NCBI GenBank assembly: GCA_943788645.1
Contig: CALSRC010000012.1
Span: 124,001-188,000 of the forward strand
DNA length: 64,000 nucleotides
Direction of reading: 5' to 3'
DNA from: UA16 sp002292325
GTDB lineage: Bacteria > Bacteroidota > Bacteroidia > Flavobacteriales_D > Sanyastnellaceae
In this document: one piece after another, positions 34,929-46,900 of the stretch
How the letters are laid out: every line of letters begins with the position of its first letter
How positions within the stretch are numbered: the first letter of the stretch is position 1
Notes under the pieces: generated by a model
What the model was told of the DNA's origin: nothing
What the model saw: the letters and a program-made list of their open reading frames with translations, nothing else
Database searches by the model: none
Program-made: the position numbers and the translations under genes

Positions 34929-37900
34929 AGTAGGAAGCATCAGTGCCCACTTGGCAGTCCTCCTGGGCCTGAATTTGTTTTTTTCTGCGGTTACCCTTGG
35001 GCAGGATACCTGCGAAGTTTTTTGCGACTCGCTTGAATTGTCGATATCCATTGATTCCCCAGATGGCTGCGATTTATCTTTTTCTTTTGGGGTAACTGAT
35101 TCCCTGATCGCATTGGTGGATACAGCTGCGACATGGAACTGGATCTTAGACGGAGACACGCTCGGTTTGGGCAATGACAGTGCGCTAGTGCTCAACGATG
35201 AGCAAATTCAAGGTGGCGAGGTGCTTGCGTTAAATTTTGAAGTCAATTTAGGCGATTCACTGGGGATATGTGAATGCATTGAGACCTTGGATTTAATCGC
35301 GTTAACCGAAGATTTCGATTGGGCTTGTGGGTGTGAACCTGAAGGAGAGCCTTTGGCGAATTTTGCCGTGATTGGTGAAGGCCAATGTGGGTATGTGCCA
35401 GTTTTACTCGACAACCAGTCGAGTGGATTCGGGCTTGACTTCGATTGGGAATTTGGTCCAAATGGGATTTACGGCACATCAGAACTCAGCAGTCCAGAAG
35501 TGCAAATCTATGTGGATGGAGGAGGAACATCGAATGTGCCCGTAACACTGACCGTAACCGATGCAAACGGATGCACCGATTTGATGTCCGAGATGGTACA
35601 GGTGCTTCAAGTCCCTAATGCTGGCTTGGAACCCATTTCCGCGCTTTGCGTCAGTGATCTGACCTGGCCAAACTATGCGATTACGCTCTTTCCTCAGCCG
35701 TTTGGTATGAGTGGTATTGCATCACTTACAGTGGATTGGGGCAATGGCACGGACACAACATTCACGCCGGCGCTGCCATTCATTGAGATGCTATCCACTC
35801 CTTACGATGAATTTGGAGAATATGTCATCACCGTAGAGGCAACAGGTAACAATGGTTGTCAAAGCACAACGACTGGAGATTTGTTTGTGGGAAATAACCC
35901 TCAAATTGGTACAGCAAACCCGGGCAATACGGATGGTCTTTGCAGCCCGTACCAATTGACCTTTCCAATCACCAATTTTGAGTCCAACGCTATTGGAACC
36001 GATTATACAGTCAATTTTGGGGATGGCACGCCGTCGGAGATTTTTGCCCACCCGCCTCCAGAATTTGTGAATCATGATTACACCGTTGCATCTTGCGGTT
36101 CGACGACCCCCCTGAACAGTTACAATGCATTTTATTTTCAAGTTGATGCTTCGAATGCCTGCGGAACGTCCATTGCCTACATCGACCCAGTAAGGATTCA
36201 TCAAGCTCCGGATCCTGTAATCAACGGTCCAACGCCTGTATGCGAGGATCTCAATGTTCTTTATCAGATCACTGGAAATGGTGTTCAAGTTTATGATTGT
36301 GCGCCAGGTGATCCACTCCTCGCGAACGATCCTGCTTGCAATGATGCCAATGGAGCTTGCTGCCCTGGGGGAGATGGATGCGTTGACAACTTTGGGTATT
36401 GGTTCACTACCCCGCTTCAAGGTCAAGGTGCCTCCATTCCTGCATCGGCAGAAGGGCTAAACTTGAGCGTAACCTTCCCAGATGCAGGGATTTATTTGCT
36501 GAATTACATTGAAAGCCACGACTATTGCCCAACTGGATATGCGGCAAAGGAGGTGTGTGTGTTTCCTGAATTGGACCCTGAATTAGCTTACTCAACAGAC
36601 GGCCAATGTTTTCCATTGACGGTCGATTTGCAAGACATAACCGAGGCACTGCCTTGCGGCAATCCTTTTGTTGAATGGGTAATTGAAGGCGGAGCCTATG
36701 CATGGGATGCAGGAAGCGATGAGCATTCAGCGAATCCGACACTCGTATTGCTGGACAAGGCACTTTATACAATCACCCTGGAACATTCTGTCCCTGGTTC
36801 GAAGTCCAATGTTTGCGGCGTTTATACGGAGGCAATCACTATAGAAGTCAATGGTCCTCCAATCATGGAGCTCTCTCCTGATGTTATGCAATGTGAACAG
36901 GAATTGGTTGAAGGTCAGATTGTATCGTTGGATGACTGCGGTGCTCCAATTGAAATGATCACGTGGAGTGTTGAAGGGATTGTAGAAGCATTGGATGTGA
37001 CATCACAGGAATTCACTTTTCCAACAGGTGGGGTCTACAGCATTGATGTTGAGGCAATGAATGCGTGTGGCACTGATACTGAATCGATTGCGGTTGAAAT
37101 ACAGGAGAATCCTGAATTGACTCTGACGACTTTTCCGGATGGTGGAGTTTGCGATGGTGATCAAGTCACGTTTCAAGTTTCGGGTGCAGACGAATTCAAC
37201 TGGAATCTCAACCAAGATCCCTTTGAAGAAAGCGGTGAAACGATCACATTGAATCCGAATGTGGATGTTGTTGGAACCGTCACGGGCGTTACGATGTATT
37301 CGTCTTTGTCATGCAGCTCTACTTTGGCCTTTGACTTTCAGGTGTTTGAATTGCCAGAATTGGACGTGAATGCTCCTGACTATGTTTGTTTTGGGGAGGA
37401 GTTTGTTGCAAATGCAAGTGTCACAGGGGGGCAGCCAGAATATTTGGTGCAATGGACTTTTGAAGCGAATCAAGGGGTGGGTAACTTTTTCAGCACCACG
37501 ACTGAGTCGGAAGGAACATTTTTATTGGCTTTTGAAGTGACTGATGACCGTGGCTGCCAAGATTTCTTGGATGTTGAATTTGACGTACTCGCTCTTCCAA
37601 CAGTACAAGCTGGCTCAGACATGACCCTTTGCAATCAGGATTACGCTGTGAGCCTTGATGAAAATTTGCCACTTGGAGGAAACTGGTTTGGCACGGGAAT
37701 CGTTGATGAGCAGAATGGTATTTTTAATCCGGATGGATTGACCTCCGGTATTTATCAAGTGGGCTATCAGTTCGTTGATGAATTTGGTTGTTCAAACCTT
37801 GACAGCCTGAACATTCAAGTGGACGATCCCATCGAAGCGGATGCTGGTGATGATGTAATCGTATGCGAATCGGATAGCATGCTCTTGTTGGTCGGATATT

Positions 37901-40900
37901 ACCCTAGTGAGTCTGTTACATGGAGCGGTCCTGCATTGAATTTAGACTCCAATTCCATTGATTTATCGCAGCTGTCGCCGGACGAATATGTCTACACCAT
38001 TTCGACAGGAGTGGAATCATGTGAAACCCAAGATGAATTAACCTTACAGGTGCTTCAGCGGCCTGAAGTAAATATCAGCGGACCAGCAGCTTTATGCCAG
38101 AACGAACTGGGCATCTTTGAAGTTCAAATTTCTGGCGGGTTGGAACCATACTCCATTCAGTGGTTGTCTGACATCAACCTTGAGTCTTCTGATGGCTCGG
38201 TGGTTTCATTCAGTACGAGCGTAGCTGGACTGCTCGAACTGGAGGTGCTCGTGATTGATAGCAATGGGTGTACCACTTATGCAGCGTTTTCTTTGGAAAT
38301 TTTTGAACTTCCCGAAGTGTTTGGTGGAATCGATTTGGATGTGTGCTTGCAAGATTTTCCAGCACAAATCGAAGGTGCTTCTCCCGGGCTGAATGAAGAC
38401 GGAACAGGAATATACATCGGCATAGGAGAGTCAGTTGGAGCTGTTGCGGTAGATGGTCTTTTTGATCCATTGTTGGTAGGAATTGGTATGTATGAGGTGG
38501 AATACGTGTATACGGATGCAGCGACGGGTTGTGCTAATTCTGATACGGTTGATGTGACGGTCATTCCGAATCTCTTCTTAACGATGCAGCCCTTGGATTC
38601 GAGTTACTGCCAGTTTGCGAGTCCTGTGATTCCTTTGGAGGTTATGGTCGAAGGCGGTACGGGTGCGTATAGTTACCAGTGGTATGTTTCGACGACTGCC
38701 TCGAATACGGCCGGCGCGGAGATTGTTGGCGCTACGACTTCGAGTTATGTCCCACCGGTTGACGTGGTGGGCACGCTTTACTATTACTGCGTGATTACGC
38801 AGAGCGGAGCGAACTGCGAGGTGGTGAGCGAAGTTGCGGAGATTGTGACGAACGAGTCGCCAGACTTCACGATGACGCTCCTAGACCAGGAGGTTTGCTT
38901 GGACGGGTCGTTGGATGTTTACGAGGTTACGTTTGCAAACGGTACGGGTGTTCCGAGTTACCAGTGGTATTGGAATGATGTGGCGAGTAATACGGGTGGT
39001 ACGGCTTTATTAGATGAGACGCTCTCTACGTTTCAGCCTCTTTCTGACGGGATGTGGTTGGGCGAGACGTGGTATTACTGCGAGGTTACGTTCAGTTTTG
39101 GCGGGTGTGAGATGATAACGAGTGACCCCGTATTGGTGAATGTGGTCCCTGATCCTTCGATCTCGGTTCAACCGTTGGCAACCGATACGTTGTGTGTTGG
39201 GGGTTCACCTTACTTGCCCTTGGCGGTTGATTATGCCAACGGCACGGGTACGGTGAGTTACCAATGGTTCTTGGGAGACGGCAGTTTGATTGTTGACGCT
39301 ACGAACGCGACGTACTTGCCCCCTTCGTATGATACACCTGGCACGTATGAGTACTATGCTGAGGTGAGTTTGAGTGGCAGCGGCTGTGAGGTTGCTCAGA
39401 GTGCTGAAGCGGAGGTTGTTGTGGTTGCAGATCCTGTTGTTACGCTTCAACCTTTGGGAGCGAGCTACTGCCAGGATGCAGCTTTCGTTGACGAACTCAT
39501 GATAGCCGTCGATGGCGGCACGGGCACGTACAGCTACCAGTGGTATGTTTCGACGACTGCCTCGAATACGGCCGGCGCGGAGATTGTTGGCGCTACGACT
39601 TCGAGTTATGTCCCACCGGTTGACGTGGTGGGCACGCTTTACTATTACTGCGTGATTACGCAGAGCGGAGCGAACTGCGAGGTGGTGAGCGAAGTTGCGG
39701 AGATTGTGACGAACGAGTCGCCAGACTTCACGATGACGCTCCTAGACCAGGAGGTTTGCTTGGACGGGTCGTTGGATGTTTACGAGGTTACGTTTGCAAA
39801 CGGTACGGGTGTTCCGAGTTACCAGTGGTATTGGAATGATGTGGCGAGTAATACGGGTGGTACGGCTTTATTAGATGAGACGCTCTCTACGTTTCAGCCT
39901 CTTTCTGACGGGATGTGGTTGGGCGAGACGTGGTATTACTGCGAGGTTACGTTCAGTTTTGGCGGGTGTGAGATGATAACGAGTGACCCCGTATTGGTGA
40001 ATGTGGTCCCTGATCCTTCGATCTCGGTTCAACCGTTGGCAACCGATACGTTGTGTGTTGGGGGTTCACCTTACTTGCCCTTGGCGGTTGATTATGCCAA
40101 CGGCACGGGTACGGTGAGTTACCAATGGTTCTTGGGAGACGGCAGTTTGATTGTTGACGCTACGAACGCGACGTACTTGCCCCCTTCGTATGATACACCT
40201 GGCACGTATGAGTACTATGCTGAGGTGAGTTTGAGTGGCAGCGGCTGTGAGGTTGCTCAGAGTGCTGAAGCGGAGGTTGTTGTGGTTGCAGATCCTGTTG
40301 TTACGCTTCAACCTTTGGGAGCGAGCTACTGCCAGGATGCAGCTTTCGTTGACGAACTCATGATAGCCGTCGATGGCGGCACGGGCACGTACAGCTACCA
40401 GTGGTATGTTTCGACGACTGCCTCGAATACGGCCGGCGCGGAGATTGTTGGCGCTACGACTTCGAGTTATGTCCCACCGGTTGACGTGGTGGGCACGCTT
40501 TACTACTACTGCGTGATTACGCAGAGCGGAGCGAACTGCGAGGTGGTGAGCGAAGTTGCGGAGATTGTGACGAACGAGTCGCCAGACTTCACGATGACGC
40601 TCCTAGACCAGGAGGTTTGCTTGGACGGGTCGTTGGATGTTTACGAGGTTACGTTTGCAAACGGTACGGGTGTTCCGAGTTACCAGTGGTATTGGAATGA
40701 TGTGGCGAGTAATACGGGTGGTACGGCTTTATTAGATGAGACGCTCTCTACGTTTCAGCCTCTTTCTGACGGGATGTGGTTGGGCGAGACGTGGTATTAC
40801 TGCGAGGTTACGTTCAGTTTTGGCGGGTGTGAGATGATAACGAGTGACCCCGTATTGGTGAATGTGGTCCCTGATCCTTCGATCTCGGTTCAACCGTTGG

Positions 40901-43900
40901 CAACCGATACGTTGTGTGTTGGGGGTTCACCTTACTTGCCCTTGGCGGTTGATTATGCCAACGGCACGGGTACGGTGAGTTACCAATGGTTCTTGGGAGA
41001 CGGCAGTTTGATTGTTGACGCTACGAACGCGACGTACTTGCCCCCTTCGTATGATACACCTGGCACGTATGAGTACTATGCTGAGGTGAGTTTGAGTGGC
41101 AGCGGCTGTGAGGTTGCTCAGAGTGCTGAAGCGGAGGTTGTTGTGGTTGCAGATCCTGTTGTTACGCTTCAACCTTTGGGAGCGAGCTACTGCCAGGATG
41201 CAGCTTTCGTTGACGAACTCATGATAGCCGTCGAAGGCGGCACGGGTGCGTACAGCTACCAGTGGTATGTTTCGACGACTGCCTCGAATACGGGCGGCGC
41301 GGAGATTGTTGGCGCTACGACTTCGAGTTATGTCCCACCGGTTGACGTGGTGGGCACGCTTTACTACTACTGCGTGATTACGCAGAGCGGAGCGAACTGC
41401 GAGGTGGTGAGCGAAGTTGCGGAGATTGTGACGAACGAGTCGCCAGACTTCACGATGACGCTCCTAGACCAGGAGGTTTGCTTGGACGGGTCGTTGGATG
41501 TTTACGAGGTTACGTTTGCAAACGGTACGGGTGTTCCGAGTTACCAGTGGTATTGGAATGATGTGGCGAGTAATACGGGTGGTACGGCTTTATTAGATGA
41601 GACGCTCTCTACGTTTCAGCCTCTTTCTGACGGGATGTGGTTGGGCGAGACGTGGTATTACTGCGAGGTTACGTTCAGTTTTGGCGGGTGTGAGATGATA
41701 ACGAGTGACCCCGTATTGGTGAATGTGGTCCCTGATCCTTCGATCTCGGTTCAACCGTTGGCAACCGATACGTTGTGTGTTGGGGGTTCACCTTACTTGC
41801 CCTTGGCGGTTGATTATGCCAACGGCACGGGTACGGTGAGTTACCAATGGTTCTTGGGAGACGGCAGTTTGATTGTTGACGCTACGAACGCGACGTACTT
41901 GCCCCCTTCGTATGATACACCTGGCACGTATGAGTACTATGCTGAGGTGAGTTTGAGTGGCAGCGGCTGTGAGGTTGCTCAGAGTGCTGAAGCGGAGGTT
42001 GTTGTGGTTGCAGATCCTGTTGTTACGCTTCAACCTTTGGGAGCGAGCTACTGCCAGGATGCAGCTTTCGTTGACGAACTCATGATAGCCGTCGATGGCG
42101 GCACGGGTGCGTACAGCTACCAGTGGTATGTTTCGACGACTGCCTCGAATACGGGCGGCGCGGAGATTGTTGGCGCTACGACTTCGAGTTATGTCCCACC
42201 GGTTGACGTGGTGGGCACGCTTTACTATTACTGCGTGATTACGCAGAGCGGAGCGAACTGCGAGGTGGTGAGCGAAGTTGCGGAGATTGTGACGAACGAG
42301 TCGCCAGACTTCACGATGACGCTCCTAGACCAGGAGGTTTGCTTGGACGGGTCGTTGGATGTTTACGAGGTTACGTTTGCAAACGGTACGGGTGTTCCGA
42401 GTTACCAGTGGTATTGGAATGATGTGGCGAGTAATACGGGTGGTACGGCTTTATTAGATGAGACGCTCTCTACGTTTCAGCCTCTTTCTGACGGGATGTG
42501 GTTGGGCGAGACGTGGTATTACTGCGAGGTTACGTTCAGTTTTGGCGGGTGTGAGATGATAACGAGTGACCCCGTATTGGTGAATGTGGTCCCTGATCCT
42601 TCGATCTCGGTTCAACCGTTGGCAACCGATACGTTGTGTGTTGGGGGTTCACCTTACTTGCCCTTGGCGGTTGATTATGCCAACGGCACGGGTACGGTGA
42701 GTTACCAATGGTTCTTGGGAGACGGCAGTTTGATTGTTGACGCTACGAACGCGACGTACTTGCCCCCTTCGTATGATACACCTGGCACGTATGAGTACTA
42801 TGCTGAGGTGAGTTTGAGTGGCAGCGGCTGTGAGGTTGCTCAGAGTGCTGAAGCGGAGGTTGTTGTGGTTGCAGATCCTGTTGTTACGCTTCAACCTTTG
42901 GGAGCGAGCTACTGCCAGGATGCAGCTTTCGTTGACGAACTCATGATAGCCGTCGAAGGCGGCACGGGCACGTACAGCTACCAGTGGTATGTTTCGACGA
43001 CTGCCTCGAATACGGCCGGCGCGGAGATTGTTGGCGCTACGACTTCGAGTTATGTCCCACCGGTTGACGTGGTGGGCACGCTTTACTACTACTGCGTGAT
43101 TACGCAGAGCGGAGCGAACTGCGAGGTGGTGAGCGAAGTTGCGGAGATTGTGACGAACGAGTCGCCAGACTTCACGATGACGCTCCTAGACCAGGAGGTT
43201 TGCTTGGACGGGTCGTTGGATGTTTACGAGGTTACGTTTGCAAACGGTACGGGTGTTCCGAGTTACCAGTGGTATTGGAATGATGTGGCGAGTAATACGG
43301 GTGGTACGGCTTTATTAGATGAGACGCTCTCTACGTTTCAGCCTCTTTCTGACGGGATGTGGTTGGGCGAGACGTGGTATTACTGCGAGGTTACGTTCAG
43401 TTTTGGCGGGTGTGAGATGATAACGAGTGACCCCGTATTGGTGAATGTGGTCCCTGATCCTTCGATCTCGGTTCAACCGTTGGCAACCGATACGTTGTGT
43501 GTTGGGGGTTCACCTTACTTGCCCTTGGCGGTTGATTATGCCAACGGCACGGGTACGGTGAGTTACCAATGGTTCTTGGGAGACGGCAGTTTGATTGTTG
43601 ACGCTACGAACGCGACGTACTTGCCCCCTTCGTATGATACACCTGGCACGTATGAGTACTATGCTGAGGTGAGTTTGAGTGGCAGCGGCTGTGAGGTTGC
43701 TCAGAGTGCTGAAGCGGAGGTTGTTGTGGTTGCAGATCCTGTTGTTACGCTTCAACCTTTGGGAGCGAGCTACTGCCAGGATGCAGCTTTCGTTGACGAA
43801 CTCATGATAGCCGTCGAAGGCGGCACGGGTGCGTATAGCTACCAGTGGTTTGTTTCGACGACTGCCTCGAATACGGCCGGCGCGGAGATTGTTGGCGCTA

Positions 43901-46900
43901 CGACTTCGAGTTATGTCCCACCGGTTGACGTGGTGGGCACGCTTTACTACTACTGCGTGATTACGCAGAGCGGAGCGAACTGCGAGGTGGTGAGCGAGGT
44001 TGCGGGCATCGAGACGAATGCGTCGCCAACCTTTACCCAGCAGCCCGTTACCCAGACCCTTTGTTTTGGAGAGTTCACTCAAACGCTGGAGGTGGCATAT
44101 GAAAACGGTACGGGTGTTCCGAGTTATCAGTGGTTCGAAAGCGTGAATAATGATTACACAGGAAGCATAATTCCTGGAGCTGAATCGCCGAGTTATTTAC
44201 CGCCGGGAGACGCTCCGGGCAGCTTATACTATTACTGTGTTATTACGTTTGATGGCGGTGGATGCGATGCCATCACCTCGAGCATTGCAAGCATAAACGT
44301 GAACAACATTGTCATCGGAGAAATTGCGGCGGATCAAGGCATTTGCTTTGGAGAGATTCCGGCAATCATTGAGGAAGTGACAGCAACGACGGGCGTTGGT
44401 GCATTGACGTATCAGTGGCTATCTGGGGTGGATTCACCTGCGGATCCAAATCCAATTCCCGGCGAGTTGCAATCGAATTATGTGTCTCCGGCGTTATTTG
44501 ATACAACGTTTTATGTGCTGGAGGTGTCGAGCACCCTCAATGGGATTGCATGTGTGGATACCACCAATGCAGTCGAAATCATTGTCTTCCCGCTGCCCAT
44601 TATTTCCCTTGGACCAGCAGATGTGTTTTGTGTCAATGACGGTTTGGTGGAATTGACGGAATTTTCGCCACAGGGTCCGCAAGGCGGGTTTTGGGAAGGG
44701 CCCGGTGTGGTGGATGTGACCGGTGGAATGTTTGATGTCGCAGGTCCGACGTCGGGAGTAGGCACCTGGGAACTGTTCTTTTGGTACGAGGACTTGGTAA
44801 CGGGGTGCCGTGATACGCTTTGGCATGATGTGACGGTGAATCCCATTCCAACGGCGGATTTTGCAGTGCCAGTGCTGGCGTGCAATAATTTCCCCATTGA
44901 CATAGACCAAAACTCCCTTGACGTAGTTTCAGCCGTTTGGGACTTTGGGAACGGGGATCAAGAGAACGTCATCAACCCGATTTATACGTATCCAGATCCA
45001 GGTAGCTATGACATTGAAATGATTGTAGTGAATCAATTTGGATGCCTCGACACGGCCTCGACGCAGACAGAGATCACATACCCTCCGGTGGCTGCTTTCA
45101 CCATGCCCGAAGATTCAGCATGTGCTCCGTTCACGGTCGAGTTCATCAATAATTCGGACGCTCCTTACGCATCTCATAGCTGGATGCTGGGGGATTCAGC
45201 GGTGATTTTTGATCAGAACGATCCGGTCAATACGCCTGAACCAACCTTGTTTGATCAGGGGCCTGTTATTATGGTCTATGATGTAACATTGGAACTGTCC
45301 AATTTATGTGGCACAAGCAGTATGACCCAAGCGGTGAGTGTATTGCCGATTCCGCAGATGTCGTTCATCCTCCAGGATGATACGGCTTGCTCACCGTTCA
45401 CTCCGGATATATTGAACACAAGCACGGGCTTGCCCGAACAAATTAGCTGGGATTTTGGAAACGGTCAAACAGAGTTTGGGACCATCACGGATTTTCCAAC
45501 CTACATCGTCGACCCTGATTCCTCTGCGCAAACTTTTGTGATCACCGCGATCGGTTCCAATCAATGCGGCGTGGACACGGCTTCGGTTCCAATTTTTATT
45601 TATCCCAATACCATACAGGCGTTTTTTACAGCTGATGTAGAGTCAGGGTGCGCTCCTTTGGATGTGACCGTAACAGACTTGAGCCAAGAAACCACAGGCA
45701 TTCAATACGATTTTGGAAACGGCCTGGTAGCCTTTGATCCAGTAGCAACAACGACCTATGAAGAGGCCGGAACCTTTGTGATTTCGCAATTTGCGACCAA
45801 TGGATGTTCCCTTGACACGGCATATTTTGAAATTGAGGTATTGCCGCAACCTGAGTTCACGCTAGCCGCGGATCAGACAAGTTATTGCGAAGGAGAGGAG
45901 GTGTCATTGGTCGTTGAATCAGAGAGCATTGTTGGGGTGGACTGGGAATTTGGTCAAGGGGATACAGACGAAGGAACGGATGTTACCGTGGTCTATGAGG
46001 ATTCTGGCATCTTCGATGTTGTTGCATTGGTCACTTCCGTTGCGAACGGCTGCACAGCTCAGGATATGCTTCCGGTACTCATCCATCCTACGCCTGAATT
46101 GGATATCATTCCAAGCTTCGCATCGGGTTGCACTCCTTTGCTCGTGAATTTTGAAAACAATTCATTGGATGGAGACTACTGGGATTGGCAGTTTGGCGAC
46201 AATGGATCATCAGGTGCTGAGGAGCCCGCTCACACGTATGTGAATCCAACGCAAGACCCTATCACCTTTTCAGTTGATGTGTTTGCCTCCAATGCGGAGG
46301 GGTGTGAATCGTCGGAGATAATTAGCATAGCGGTGCTTCCAGCACCCGAAGTGCAAATCGGAGGCATTGCAGATCAATACTGTGGAGTTCCAGCCACGGT
46401 CTATCCTCAAAATGAAGCGGAATTTGCGCTGGACTACCAGTGGTTCCTTGACGGTACGTTGGAATCTACGGTGTTCGAGCCTGTTGTCGAAATCAATGAA
46501 GGTGGGATATTCGAGCTGATGTTGGTCGCTTTCAATGAATACAACTGCAGCACGACTGCGGTCGAGTCGGTCGTTGTTCATTATAATCCCATCCCAGCAT
46601 TGAACCTCAGTCCGATGGAGGGATGTCCGCCCCTCGATGTTTATATCCAGGACGTATCGGCAGGCGGTTCATCCAGCGAATTGACCATTTCCTTGGACAA
46701 TGAAATCGTTTACCAGGGGCCGCCGGTGACCAATTATTACTTATTTGAGTCTTCGGGTATTTATACATTGGGGATGAACGTGGTTGCAGGAACCGGTTGC
46801 GAGGTCAACGAATCTGCACTGGAAACCATTGAAGTGTTTTCGGAGCCTTTTGCTTATTTCGAGGCGAATCCTTACGATTCAGATGATAGCAGCCCAGACT

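Noticed and set aside
39205..43755. Six identical minus-strand ORFs of 81 codons, one per 861-bp repeat
   Set aside because: They are antisense shadows of the repeated adhesin codons; their identity merely reflects the repeat, and they have no start signals.
38674..43996. CRISPR array or mobile-element repeat
   Set aside because: Units are 861 bp, contiguous and keep one long reading frame; there are no spacers, terminal inverted repeats or transposase.
43510..44082. Minus-strand ORF of 190 codons
   Set aside because: Extended copy of the same repeat shadow; Arg/Asn-rich and without any family pattern.
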